Assembly (NCBI RefSeq): GCF_914767665.1
Contig: NC_059507.1
Coordinates: 7,130,001-7,194,000 of the forward strand
Origin: Harmonia axyridis
Lineage: Eukaryota; Arthropoda; Insecta; Coleoptera; Coccinellidae
Direction: 5' to 3'
Length of the DNA stretch: 64,000 nucleotides
In this document: positions 34,198 to 44,880 of the stretch, piece by piece
Position numbering within the stretch: position 1 is the first letter of the stretch
Layout of the letters: the number at the start of each line of letters is the position of its first letter
Program-made: the position numbers and the translations under genes
The notes under the pieces: generated by a model
What the model saw: only the letters and a program-made list of their open reading frames with translations
Database searches by the model: none
What the model was told of the DNA's origin: nothing

Positions 34198-35478
34198 TCA
34201 GGTGTGTGAATAAGTCTTTCCCGTTTTTTGTGAGAGATGGCGCCACCAATACTGTGCGAGTATTTAATGGTTACATATGTCATAATCAAAGCTTATTCAT
34301 CTGTCAACAATTCCACACTAACACATTAGTTGAAATTTTTTCGCATCATAAATTTTTGAAATCGTGAAAATGTCGAAATTTGAGCCGAGTCGACGTCATT
34401 TGCGGGAAGTTTCACTTTATTGATTCAATTTGAAGAAATCTGCTGCCGAGGCGCATCGGTTGCTTCCATAAGCTTATGGAGAAGGTTGTGTCGATGATTC
34501 AAGTGTTCGCGGATGGTTTCGACGCTTCAAAAGTGGCGATTTCGACGTGGAAGACAAGGAGCGTTCCGGGCGGCTGCAAATCTTTGAAGATCAAGAATTG
34601 GCGACTTTGCTTGATGAAGATTCGTGTCAAACGCAAGAAGAACTTGCTGAAGCATTGGGAGTTGACCGAACAACCATTTCCAAGCGTTTGAAAGCCATGG
34701 GAATGATCCAAAAGCAAGGAAATTGGGTGCCGTACGAACTGAAGCTGAGAGACGCCGAACGGCGTTTTTTCACTTGCGAACAGCTGCTTCAGCGACATAA
34801 AAGAAAGGGTTTTCTGCATCGTATCGTGACTGGCGATGAAAAGTGGATCCGTCACGATAATCCGAAGCGAAGAAAATCATGGGGACTACCCGGCCATGCA
34901 TCATCATCGACGGCCAAGCCAAATATTCATGGCGCCAAGCTCATGCTCTGTATATGGTGGGACCAGCTAGGTGTGGTTTACTATGAGCTTCTGAAACCGA
35001 ATGAAAGGATCACAGACGAGGTCTATCGACGACAATTGATGCGTTTGAGCCGCGCACTGCGAGAAAAACGGCCACAATACTCCGACAGGCACGACAAAGT
35101 TATTTTGCAACATGACAATGCTCGCCCACATGTTGCACAGCCGGTGAAAACATACTTAGAAACGCTCAAATGGGAAGTCCTACCCCACCCGCCGTATAGT
35201 CCAGACATTGCTCCGTCTGATTACCATCTCTTCAGATCGATGACGCATGGCCTGGCTGACCAGCACTTCCATTCCTACGAGGAAGCCAAAAAATGGGTGG
35301 ATGACTGGATAGAGGACAAACCGGTCGAATTTTTTCGCAACGGGATTCGTATGTTGCCAGAAAGATGGGGAAAAGTTGTAGCTAGCGATGGCCAATACTT
35401 TCAATAATTCATTTGTAACCATTTTTTCACAAAAAAGGCTCAAAATTTGAAAAAAAACGGGAAAGACTTATTATTAAT
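34198..35478 (+). mobile_element. Mos1-like mariner, complete ends, nearly intact
   Basis: Both ends share the AATAAGTCTTTCCCGTTTTTT block in inverse orientation (34209-34229 and 35459-35474), close to flanking TA dinucleotides (34196-34197 on the left). The length of about 1.28 kb and the single 346-codon frame are those of a full mariner. It is the best-preserved transposon here. Confidence 0.9.
34370..35407 (+). pseudogene. Mariner transposase, 345 codons, two premature stops only
   Basis: ATG at 34370 (MSKFEPSRRHLREVSLY) to TAA at 35405-35407 gives 345 codons, the length of Mos1. In-frame TGA (34421-34423, codon 18) and TAA (34469-34471, codon 34) are the only breaks I find. Domains: paired-like HTH 1 (codons ~1-55), HTH 2 (EELAEALGVDRTTISKRLKA), linker WVPYEL, catalytic TGDEKW with Asp156, ILQHDNARPH with Asp249 and YSPDIAPSDYH with Asp284. 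These numbers equal those known for Mos1, with 34 residues between the last two. The frame is open from codon 35 on. No active protein is expected without readthrough. Confidence 0.9.
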
Positions 35479-36461
35479 TTTTACTTAAATTTTGTTGGGC
35501 TGTTTAATCAATGACAATAAAATTTCACAAATATCTTATTACAATACAAGATCTTGATTGAAGCATAAATATCCTTATTTTCGAGCAATTCATTCTATTT
35601 ACACCAAGAAAAAAATCTGAGCAACTAATGGAGCAAGATTCATGAGTCATCCTGGCAATTTACATTTCTAAATTCGTATTTTTCCAGGCCTGAATCTCTA
35701 AGGAACGTCCTGAGTCCCCGTTATTCTCCATAATATATTCAGCAAGGATCGGCTTTAACCTCATTTGGAATATCCAGTTTGGATAAGCATCTGAATATCG
35801 ACTTACTGGTTTAATATTCCGCTGGATGAGATCAGAAGTCGAGTTTTTGAAATGCACAAAATGTTTGAATGATCCTTTCCTCCTTCGTCAATTCCAATCA
35901 TACGGGTTATTCGTTAAAATATGAACCCAAACCTCATTGAGATTGTAAGGAATTATAAATTAGATTTTTTTCATTTTTCAACCTATTTCGTCTATGGACA
36001 AAAATAGAAATTGACAATCTAAGATAAATGATATAAACTACAAATAGATTAAATGATCTGATAAAGTTTCCATTGATAAGCAACATCGGATAGTTATAGA
36101 GAATGAATAATCAGCTCAACTGAGAGAATTTCTTAGGAATTTTTCATTTTTTCATCTTTTCTCATTTTTTTCGTAGAACAATATAGCATTAAATCACAAT
36201 CAATTGCTGAATTTTTTTAATCTCAATGAAAAACTCGGAAAAATCAACGATTGAATGAAATTTGCAAATTTTCCACATGAGAGAACGTTAAAAGTTTGTA
36301 ATAAGTTCGAAAACTTACTCTCTGAAAATGCACATGAAATGCAAAATATCAAAAATATGATAGCTAAAGTTGTTTGTATTTCTCAATATTTATAAGAAGT
36401 GTCAAATAAATGTAAAATAGAACTCGAGGTAATACGAAACAATAACAAGATAAGAATGATA
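35479..36461. other. Unassigned AT-rich sequence
   Basis: No supported gene or bounded repeat. Confidence 0.4.
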
Positions 36462-36469
36462 TAATTGAA

Positions 36470-37040
36470 AGGTCTCCGGTCTACCATAGTAAAACACATT
36501 TTTTTGTTGAAATTGTATTTTATTATTCAACATAGTTGCCTTCGAGGGAAATACAGTGATTATAGCGATCTTCCAACTCTTCGATACCATTTTTGTAGTA
36601 AGATTTGTCTTTCGCTTCAAAATAGGACTCAGTTTCGGCGATTACTGTTTATTGGCGCTGAATTTCTTTCCAGCTAGCATTCTCTCGAGATCTGAGGAAA
36701 AAGTCGCTGGGGGCCAGATCTGGCGAATACGGTGGATGCAGAAACAATTCGAAACCCAATTTTGCGATTGTTTTCATTGATTTGTGACACGGCGCATTGT
36801 CTTGATGAAACAGCACCTTTTTTTCTTCAAATGGGGCTGCTTTTCAAAGATTTCATCCTTTAAACGATCCAATAACATTTCATAATAATCGCTGTTGATG
36901 GTCTGTCCCTTTTGGAGGTAATCAATGAATATTATACATTGCGCATATCAGAATACTAATGCTATAACCTTGCCAGCTGACTGTTGTGTTTTTTCTCGCT
37001 TTGGATCCGGTTCATCGTGTGCAGTTCACTCAGCTGACTG
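36470..37040 (-). pseudogene. Mariner transposase, C-terminal half (copy 2)
   Basis: On the reverse strand, the text corresponding to the QSAGKVMAL.F, FHQDNAPCHKSMK and C-terminal KSWKIAII.V blocks of copy 1 follows, with frameshifts. The break at 37040-37047 is the hAT target site GTCGATTG. The tail extends to the terminal repeat. Confidence 0.75.
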
Positions 37041-37886
37041 TCGATTGCAGTGACGGCTCGTCAGGGTCGGCAGGGTCGGCCGGGCCGACCCAAAAATTAT
37101 CAGGAAATAGAAAATAGTTCTAGATATTCAATTCATTCAAACTCAATCGGAGTTATCGATTTCGATATCCAAATTCCCTTGGTAATAATGAATATTTCCA
37201 CTCAGAACAGGAAAATATAACTTATACCGGCCAATATTTTCTTTCGGACCCACCTAATATTCGATTTCCAAAGCATCCAGCGTTGTTATTCCCTTTCATA
37301 AATTGTAACAAACCACAATCGTTAATGGTTACTTTTCGTAACATCACCCCAAACAAGTTATTCCAGAATTGTACGTTACACCGTAACATTAGGTCTGAAA
37401 TGTAACACAAATGTTACAATTTTACAATTGCAACTCCTGGAATATCACTGAAAGCATCTCATCACGTTAGGTCGGCCGAGAGCCGATGGCGGAACCAGCG
37501 CTACCGAGAGCGCTACGTGAAGGAAAAGATACTACGACATACGCCCAGAATACGACCACTCAGTAGAACAGCACAACAACTCGATGTAAGGTCGCTTCCC
37601 AATACACAGGGTCGGCTGGCCGGTTATCCTATTGCAGAGCGTCAAGCAGCAACTTTTTACAGTTTATTTCAAATATTTGATAATTAAATGAATGGTTAAT
37701 TATGAGACATTATGTCCTAATCAGAAAAGAACTTATTTATGCCGTTCGATAGTAGCTATTGATTTTCAGATCATGAAAATATAATAGATATATTCAAATG
37801 AATGGTTGATTATGGGATATAACGTCTTAATCAGAAAAAAACTTATTTATGCCGTTCGATAGTAGTTAGGTATTGATTTTCTGATC

Positions 37887-38243
37887 ATGTACTGGGACAA
37901 TGCTATCTTCGGCAATTCAAATATGCTGAATGGTATTACGGAATTCATTTTCTCAAATAATATTGTTTCCGATGTTCCTGAATTATATAAGTTATTTTGT
38001 ATGATTTTGTCCCTGCAACCAACATCCGCGTCAGTAGAAAGAAGTTTTTCAGCGCTCAAAAGAATAAAATCTTTCAGTAGGAACATGATGTCTCAAGACC
38101 GTTTAAATAACCTGGCACTGATATCAATCGAAAGAGGTTTAGTTAAAGAACTAGCCAGAGGAAACATTTTTTTCGAGAAAATAATTGATGACTTCGCGAC
38201 AAAGAAAGATCGTCGAATTGATTTGATCTATAAAAATGAATAA
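37887..38243 (+). pseudogene. hAT transposase C-terminal dimerisation domain fragment
   Basis: An open frame of 118 codons ends at a TAA. LSLQPTSASVERSFSALKRI followed by KSFSRNMMSQDRLNNLALIS is the hAT C-terminal (hATC) dimerisation signature; the S-x-E-R-x-F-S core is clear. The BED zinc finger and RNase-H-like catalytic parts are absent, so the element is non-autonomous. In intact relatives this domain mediates transposase dimerisation. Confidence 0.85.
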
Positions 38244-38632
38244 AGGGTAAGCAAGCTCATACATTTTCGACCAGAATACATGCGGTCATTTCCACAATAT
38301 TTTTTGTGGTCTTTATAAGATTTTTTTATATTTTATACATTTATTTATATGTTTTCGTGAGAGGTTTTCTCTATGTTTATTCAAATATATATTTTATGTT
38401 GATAATTGAATATTTTATTATTTCTGTTTTTTCAAGAGTTTCATTTTATTTCAGTTTTCATTGATTTGAGAACTACATTTTTATATTGGGTTATAATAGG
38501 GCTATTCTAGGTGAGGTTTCCCATTAAAAACAAAAAACCAACCCGTCCTCTTGGGTGACGTGGAAATCTATTTGTTTATATATATTTATTTATATAGTTA
38601 TTAGTATGATAAGGGGTGTGGGAAAATTTATA

Positions 38633-38636
<4 letters not shown>

Positions 38637-38671
<35 letters not shown>

Positions 38672-38690
38672 CCACGCTAGTGTGAATTTA

Positions 38691-38744
<54 letters not shown>
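38637..38744. repeat. Composite microsatellite (TA)n-(A)n-(TA)n-(GT)n
   Basis: TA dinucleotides (38637-38671), an A-tract (about 38690-38708), TA again, then GT (38726-38743). It lies just inside the hAT right end. Confidence 0.9.
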
Positions 38745-38787
38745 GCCGACCCACATCTCGAGGGCACGAGCCGTCACTGGTCGATTG

Positions 38788-39294
38788 GAAACATATTTCA
38801 TCCATTGCCGCATATCGACGCAAAAATTCAGGTTTATTGCACTTAAACAGCTTCAAACACAACTCAGAATCATTTTTTCACGTTTTTGCTTTTGATCGAT
38901 TGTAAGTTCGCGCGGCACTCATTGTGCACAAAGCTTTCTCATGTACAAATATTCGTGAATGATATGAAGTACACGTTCAGATGATATCTTCACGATGTCT
39001 GCTATCTCGATCAACTTCACTTTACGGTCATTCAAATTATTTTGGGTGTCTACTGCGTTCGCCGTCTTCGGTGCTCATTCCACCACGTTTAAGTTCAGCA
39101 TAACAATCAATGATTTTTGATTTTCCTGGTGCAGACCCCGGAAACTCTTCATCAAGCCAAGATTTTGCTTCAACTGTATTTTTTCCCTTCCAAAAGCAAT
39201 ATTTTATCTGCACACGAAATTCTTTTTTCAAATAACAAAAGTAGCTACACTCACAATGCAATATCTCACAAACTAATGGTCGAGTTGCTATCAA
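38788..39294 (-). pseudogene. Mariner transposase, N-terminal half (copy 2)
   Basis: Reads LKKEFRVQIKYCFWKGKNTV, EAKSWLDEEFPGSAPGKSKI and AELKRGGMSTEDGE, the first HTH. The initiator Met is replaced by Leu. Damaged HTH-2 and QKQ(K)R..S.LCLKLFKCNKPEF follow up to the hAT insertion. Frameshifts are visible near 39045 and 38880. The matching C-terminal half is at 36470-37040. Confidence 0.8.
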
Positions 39295-39401
39295 ATTTTG
39301 ACACGTATCGTTTGAAGATTGGTACTAACTAAAAATCATATGGATTTAATCTAGCACCGTCATCTGTGCATCAGACCGGAGACTTTTCAATTGGCCTAAT
39401 A

Positions 39402-40416
39402 TGTACATACTTGTCGTATATCTTACGTTTTGAGAGCAGCGATGGACTGGAGTGGAATTCGAAGGGCTGATAACATTTTTTTGCTAATGAAGCTATATCA
39501 TATATGAGAATATCTCAGGAGCCAAACTTTTCAAAATATTTTGTAAGTTTGAAAATAAAAACGGATTTTCCTATGAAGAGAAGTCAAGTTCTTTATGTTC
39601 TTTAGTGCACCGATAATTTGAAATTGATTTAGTTGAGTAAGGCAACTAATGGGCTCAATTAACGAACGAGTCACACAAAAAATGGACCTAGGCATCGAAA
39701 AAAATAGTGTAGTTTTTGAGTTATGTCCTTTGATCAACCTATCCGAGAAATATCGCGTTCAAAGGAAACGAAAACTAGTAGCGGTATAAATTCTGATAGC
39801 CGTTTCATACAAAATGCTTCTTCGAATAGCTTCCTGCTGAATTCAAAATGAACTGCCCCGGCCGAACAGTCCATAATTCCCCAATTACCCCAAGTTAGCC
39901 CCTAAAATATGCTGCCAATTCAGCGTTCCATCACCCAGACATTTCCCATTGCCAAAAACACAGCATCGAAAAGCCTCGCCTGCTCTGAATGCCAATCACG
40001 TCATTTACCAATTCATAATCTGCTGTCATATCATTAAAATATAAACAGCTTCTGCTCCAGGGGAAGTGGAAATATCGATACCGAGTTGCAAAGATTACAG
40101 AGTGAGCCTAACTTTCGCATAAATATTTCAGAGGGTTCAATATTAAATTTCTTGTGCGTTTTGTACTGAGTTCCTTGCTTCTAATCAGTTTTTCAAACAT
40201 AAGGCAGGAAGTTTCGTGATTGAATCATTGATGGAAGAACTATTTTGAAATTAGCGATTAATTATTCAATTATTGAATCGAAAAATCAATGAAGATATGA
40301 AATGATGGAAATTTTTAATTCGAATGATGAGAAGTTTCGATGATTGTAGTATAGTTTGACCGTTGAGAAACTGTCGAACTGCGTTGACATTTCTGTTCAG
40401 TAAAGGTTTCATCAAT
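39402..40416. other. Unassigned sequence
   Basis: No supported gene, RNA or bounded repeat. Confidence 0.4.
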
Positions 40417-41990
40417 TCATCATGAATCGCCAGATCAACACTTCCAAATTGTGGAAATTTACTTTGAGGAAGATAAATCTGTTCGAGAAATTCATAGAAC
40501 ACTTCGTTCATTTTACAGTCAACATAATCGGCCTAGTGAGCAAGCAATTCGTTCAGTTATTGATCGTTTTCTAATTTCAATATTATTGATTCAAAACCAT
40601 CAACAAAAAAAAAGAAATATGCGTAACGAAGAGAATTTTGCTGCTTTAGCGCGAATTATTGAAGAAAATGCCAAAATGTCGATACGTCGCCGTTCTCAAC
40701 TTGTCGGCCTATGTCCGAAAAAATCTACGAAAGGATATTGGCTTATGTGCGTAAAAAACAAAGCTAGTATAAGAATAAAAGCCAAATGTCTATCGTTTAC
40801 GTCTAATTCTTGATGATTGAACTAATTTGAAACTGACTGAAGAGGAACATTTTGAATTGTGTTTAGTAATGAAGCTCATTTCCGGTTAAATGGCTTCGTC
40901 AATAAGCAAAATTGCTGTACATGGAGCAAATACAATCCTCAAGCCATCAAGGAATCTCCACTACATCCATTAAAATTGACTGTTTGGTGTAGTTTACACG
41001 CTGGTGGCATGATTGGTTCTTATATATCTGGAAATGAGGAAGAAACTGAGGTTACGGTGAATGGCTGACCATAAGGCAACTGGCAGAGGCAATAAAGTAA
41101 TCTACTATGGGAACAAGGGCACTGTGGTGTTGAAGGAAATGAAAAAGCCGATGAACTTGCAAAAAGTGCATCAAGGTTAACACATGTTGGACCTGAGCCT
41201 TTCTGTGGGCTAGGAAAAGACCAATAAGGCAGGAGATCAGCAATGGGAGATGAATAACAAGATAATCCACTGGATAAACATTCCTGGACTTACCCAGGCC
41301 AAGAAATTCGTGATAATTCCACCTACCTTTGCCAGAAAGCTCTTGAAGCTGCCACAAGCCGAGCTTCGGGTGATGGTGGGACTGCTGACGGGGCACTGTC
41401 GGTACAAACATCATTTGTACTGTATGGGAAAATCAGCAGATGAGATTTGCAGGCTCTGTGGTTCAGAAGCAGAAACAGCTGAACACATGGTTTGCAAGTG
41501 TTCAGAGCTGGCTGGCCTAAGAATCATTCATATGGGATAGCCTATCCTGGAGGTAACAACCAAGGCCCCTAAAGAGGTTTTCAGTTTTATCAACGTCATT
41601 GACGACCTCCTTGGGTTTCCATGAATGAGTAGGGTAGAGAACAAAATATCTACATTGTCGCAGTTCCCGGAAGGCTTACCGAGCCAAAACGAACCAAGTT
41701 CAAATAATAATAATGGAGACAACGCCATACAGCGTGCTTAACCATTTGGTGATAACTTCATTTATAGAAGTGCTTCTGTTAACTGGCCCCCTAGTGCTTG
41801 CGACTTAACACCTCTCGATTTATTTTTGATGGGGCGGTGTTAAGTCATTGGTTTATACTAACAAACCAGCAAGCACTAGAGACCAATATTCAAGCCATCA
41901 TTGGCGTCATGCAAAAAAATAGATTTTCTACTCTATAAAGAGCTGATTTTAGGATCCAAGAACCGAGAATTATAGTGCCACACCCAGATG
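40417..41990 (+). pseudogene. Old DD41D-type transposase relic carrying a LINE tail
   Basis: The N-terminal part reads VEIYFEEDKSVREIHRTLRS followed by FYSQHNRPSEQAIRSVIDRF. NFAALARIIEENAKMSIRRR, NEAHFRLNGFVNKQNC and LTVWCSLHAGGMIGSY end with VTVNG at 41068. It resumes at about 41747 with GDNFIYRSASVNWPPSACDL then TPLDLF (third Asp). Between these, the RYR...QQD...FG stretch (about 65 residues) has been replaced by LINE sequence (41085-41740), so this was a deletion plus insertion. Many frameshifts. It is older than the copies at 2499 and 55437. Confidence 0.75.
41085..41740 (+). mobile_element. 3' fragment of a non-LTR retrotransposon (RNase H and zinc knuckle)
   Basis: Reads QGHCGVEGNEKADELAKSAS, the conserved GHxGxxGNExAD end of a LINE RNase H domain. 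A damaged join follows, then PQAELRVMVGLLTGHCRYKH and DEICRLCGSEAETAEHMVC, a CCHC-like knuckle typical of Jockey/R1-like elements. It ends in an AATAATAATAAT tail near 41705-41716, a common LINE 3' terminus. It sits inside the relic transposase. The 5' part is absent, as usual for LINE truncation. Confidence 0.8.
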
Positions 41991-44700
41991 CAGGGTGTTT
42001 TTTATCGTCTCGAGGATAAGGAGTTGAAGAACACTCGACTCCACCAAATTTCAATATAATCAATGTGATCTAACGATTCACATCTCCACTCTCATCTAGT
42101 GATTGTATTCAAATAAATCCTAGGGAATTTTTTTGATTCGTTATCTGAAACGGACCAAAACGTCTGGGAGAATCCATGGAATTTTGTTATTTTCAAGTGT
42201 TCTACCGATAGTACTTGCATGCATTCAGTGCATGATATCAGTCTGAACTTTTTTCGGGTGCCTGGATTGATATGTCAATACTATAATCTTATAGTGGGGA
42301 ATAATAATATACTTAGAGTTTTCCGAAAGAAATAATACAAAATAAAATGGTTATAATGGCAATACTGTATATTATTTTTTTACATTCATTATGCCATTTG
42401 TAATATGTAAGTTATGCAACTAATTCATGGAAAGATACTTTCTTCTACAACGTTCAAAATCGTTGAAATGTTTCATAAAAATCATTGCTCATTTGTAAAT
42501 ACTGAGAGAAATTTGAGAGAAATACATGGACGACATAATTCAGTTAATCGACTCACTATTCATTGAAGTATTCTAGATAAACTTGAAAGTTAATTTTTTT
42601 AGTGAGTCGATCAACTGAATAAGTAGCAATGAATTTTCGAAATTCTATCAGAATTCACAAATAAGCACTCATTTTGATGAAAAATTAACAATTTCTAAAC
42701 GTTGTTGAAGCTTGTATCTTTCAAGGATTAAATGGTATAATCTAATGAACACAAATGACATAAAAAATGTCAAGAAATACTAAACAGAGTTTGTCATTTC
42801 TACTCAGTTGTGTTATTAAATAAAAGGCAGGCTTATCGAAAAATTAAATTACTTGGTATAGTATTTCTGTTGATAATATCATTAAAAAATACACTGTGTG
42901 TCTATTGTGATTACTTCATGGAATATGCTCAATAACTTTGAACACTGCTAGTAGAAGCGATGGAAGTAATCATGACATGTCCGATATCAAAAGTGCAAGC
43001 ATTAGGTGACTGCATTTCAGTCATCGATACTTCGAGCAAGTCACGTCATTATTCATGTTTAAAGGCTATTGAGAAGCAACCTTCGTGTTCATAGGTTATG
43101 AAAATCTGAATAAGTATTTCCTATTCCGCCATTCAACCAAATCTTGACGTTATGCTACCTGAAATGGTTATATCACATACAGGATAACCCAAATAAAGGA
43201 GTAGGAAAACACCAAGAAATGAAAGTTTTATTTAGAGACACATTTTGTAATTGCGAATTATAAGGTGTTCGAAATATTCTGTTTTCGTTTTTTCGTGAAA
43301 CCTTAAGCTTTTCAAATGTTGTATTTTATTTTTTCTGAATAAAATTCCTTTAAATATTATCACTCTAACCTAGAAGACTCTCCATATAAACATAAATGAA
43401 GAAAATTGGGTTTTTCTTAAGAGAAAACACGAATTTATTGCCAAATATCCTATCAAACCTAACCCAACCTAACATAGAAAACTCTCCATATAAATATATC
43501 TGAATGAAATTAGGTTTTTCTGAGGAGAAAATTCGATATCCTCAACTTTTGACGAGCAGTTTATATCGATATGGGTACCCAAAAAGATTTGTTGCTGATT
43601 GAAATCAAAACAATATCAACCGATAATGAACGCAGAAAAGTTTGCACTAGGACTAAATCAAATCGATATTCAATATCCCTCAACTCATAAGTCACTAGCA
43701 GTAGAATTTCACGGTTGGTTGTTTTCTATTCAATTGTTTCATACCAAACTGTCATATTAGTGTAAGCTCTTTCTGATTCGTATCCCAATTATCTGTTGTC
43801 GAAATCCGTTGATAGGATTACGAACTTAAAAGGATCATCAATAACATGCAACAAACAACTAGATTTCGATCCAAAACCCATCAAACCTTTTCGAGAAAAA
43901 CACGATAATTTTTTAATTATCTTGAGTCTAATTAATGGGTTATTATTTTACATAAGCAACACTACAACAACTACATATAAAAGAACAGCCAATATAACTT
44001 ATCCCCAACATAAGCTTTCTCTAACTGAAAAGAATCCATCATATATATGATTTTCAATAAATTACGTCATAATATGAAAGCGATAGAAAATGATAAGAAG
44101 TTCAAAGTAAAACCAAAAAAGTTTTTAATTATTATGGAACCATATAGTTCAGGAGATTATTTCATGTAATTGTAATCAATCTTGACACTATTTCATTTTG
44201 TAATTTTCGGAAGTTTATTGACTGTAAAATTTAAAATCTGAAATAAGGAATTTATCTATCTTTCTATTTATCTATCAACCAAAATATATCTCATTGAGCA
44301 ATATAAAAAAAAAATTTGTTAGAAATTATATCAATCCCTGGCCGGTGTAACGATTCTGTATATGCAATACAATTCAGGAAATTCAATTTCTCCATCCATC
44401 ATATCAACACAAACAGAAAAACTTCCACGAATTATTTCATCGAGATGAAGTTTTTCCAAACAAATACAATTCCAACGTCATTTTGAATTTACGACTCCAA
44501 TTGTGAAACAACTTCAACGCTTCCACAATTCAAACGACATCATGCGAGATCAGTCACCTGTTACGTGTTAGCCCTCGAAAAATTCGAATTTTGATCGTTG
44601 CATTTTGTCCAATGCTCTCCTCGAGATAGCAGATCAACTGCGATTTTCGGTCAGTGAATTAAATTCGTAAATCCGGAATTAGATATTGAACGGAACATCC
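41991..44700. other. Unassigned AT-rich sequence upstream of the UGT gene
   Basis: No supported gene in 2.7 kb apart from the hairpin at 42539-42619. Bases 43360-43520 contain an imperfect direct repeat around CTCTCCATATAAA.ATA. The frame at 43796-44050 has no recognisable motif. Confidence 0.4.
42539..42619. repeat. 20-bp-arm inverted repeat with 41-bp loop
   Basis: TTCAGTTAATCGACTCACTA (42539-42558) pairs with TAGTGAGTCGATCAACTGAA (42600-42619), with one mismatch. It is a fold-back remnant or a small hairpin RNA candidate. The lone location does not decide. Confidence 0.7.
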
Positions 44701-44713
44701 AATGCACGACGTC

Positions 44714-44727
44714 ATCTCACGTGAGAT
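44714..44727. promoter_or_regulatory. Palindromic CACGTG E-box upstream of the UGT gene
   Basis: ATCTCACGTGAGAT is a perfect 14-bp palindrome centred on CACGTG, about 125-135 bp upstream of the predicted start site, next to an ACGTCAT half-CRE. CACGTG is a known site class for bHLH and bHLH-PAS factors. A role here is inference from position. Confidence 0.4.
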
Positions 44728-44815
44728 CAACATTGGTGATATGACAACATAAGAGGGTATTGTTTTTTTATCTGATATTGACCGATATCAAGCAATCTCT
44801 TGATTTCGACAAAGC

Positions 44816-44851
44816 TATAAAACCCAGGAAATTCATTGACTCTGCCTCAGT
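44816..44851 (+). promoter_or_regulatory. Core promoter: TATAAAA box and TCAGT initiator
   Basis: TATAAAA begins at 44816 and the arthropod initiator TCAGT spans 44847-44851. The A at 44849 is 33 bp after the first T of the TATA box, the standard spacing. This predicts a 32-nt 5' untranslated region before the ATG at 44881. Confidence 0.75.
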
Positions 44852-44880
44852 GAGTAATCGTCGGTTTCGAGACCAGCAAA

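Larger units (their letters stand above)
37048..38779 (+). mobile_element. hAT element with 8-bp target duplication
   Basis: A 14-bp perfect terminal inverted repeat CAGTGACGGCTCGT starts at 37048 and ends at 38779. The 8-bp GTCGATTG occurs at 37040-37047 and 38780-38787, and the uninterrupted mariner copy (near 19872) carries a single such site (ATCGATTG). An 8-bp duplication is the hAT signature. The 1,732-bp interior keeps only the C-terminal transposase region, a ~113-bp direct duplication (from about 37687 and 37800) and a microsatellite. Confidence 0.95.
36462..39399 (-). mobile_element. Mariner with TTAGGCCAATTGAAAAG end, copy 2, split by a hAT
   Basis: The 5' end (TTAGGCCAATTGAAAAG at 39399, next to TA at 39400-39401) and a shortened 3' end (AATTGAAAGGTCTCCGGTCT near 36465) match 19292-20549. 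The hAT element at 37048-38779 interrupts it. Without the insert and one copy of the 8-bp duplication, the mariner is about 1.2 kb. Confidence 0.9.
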
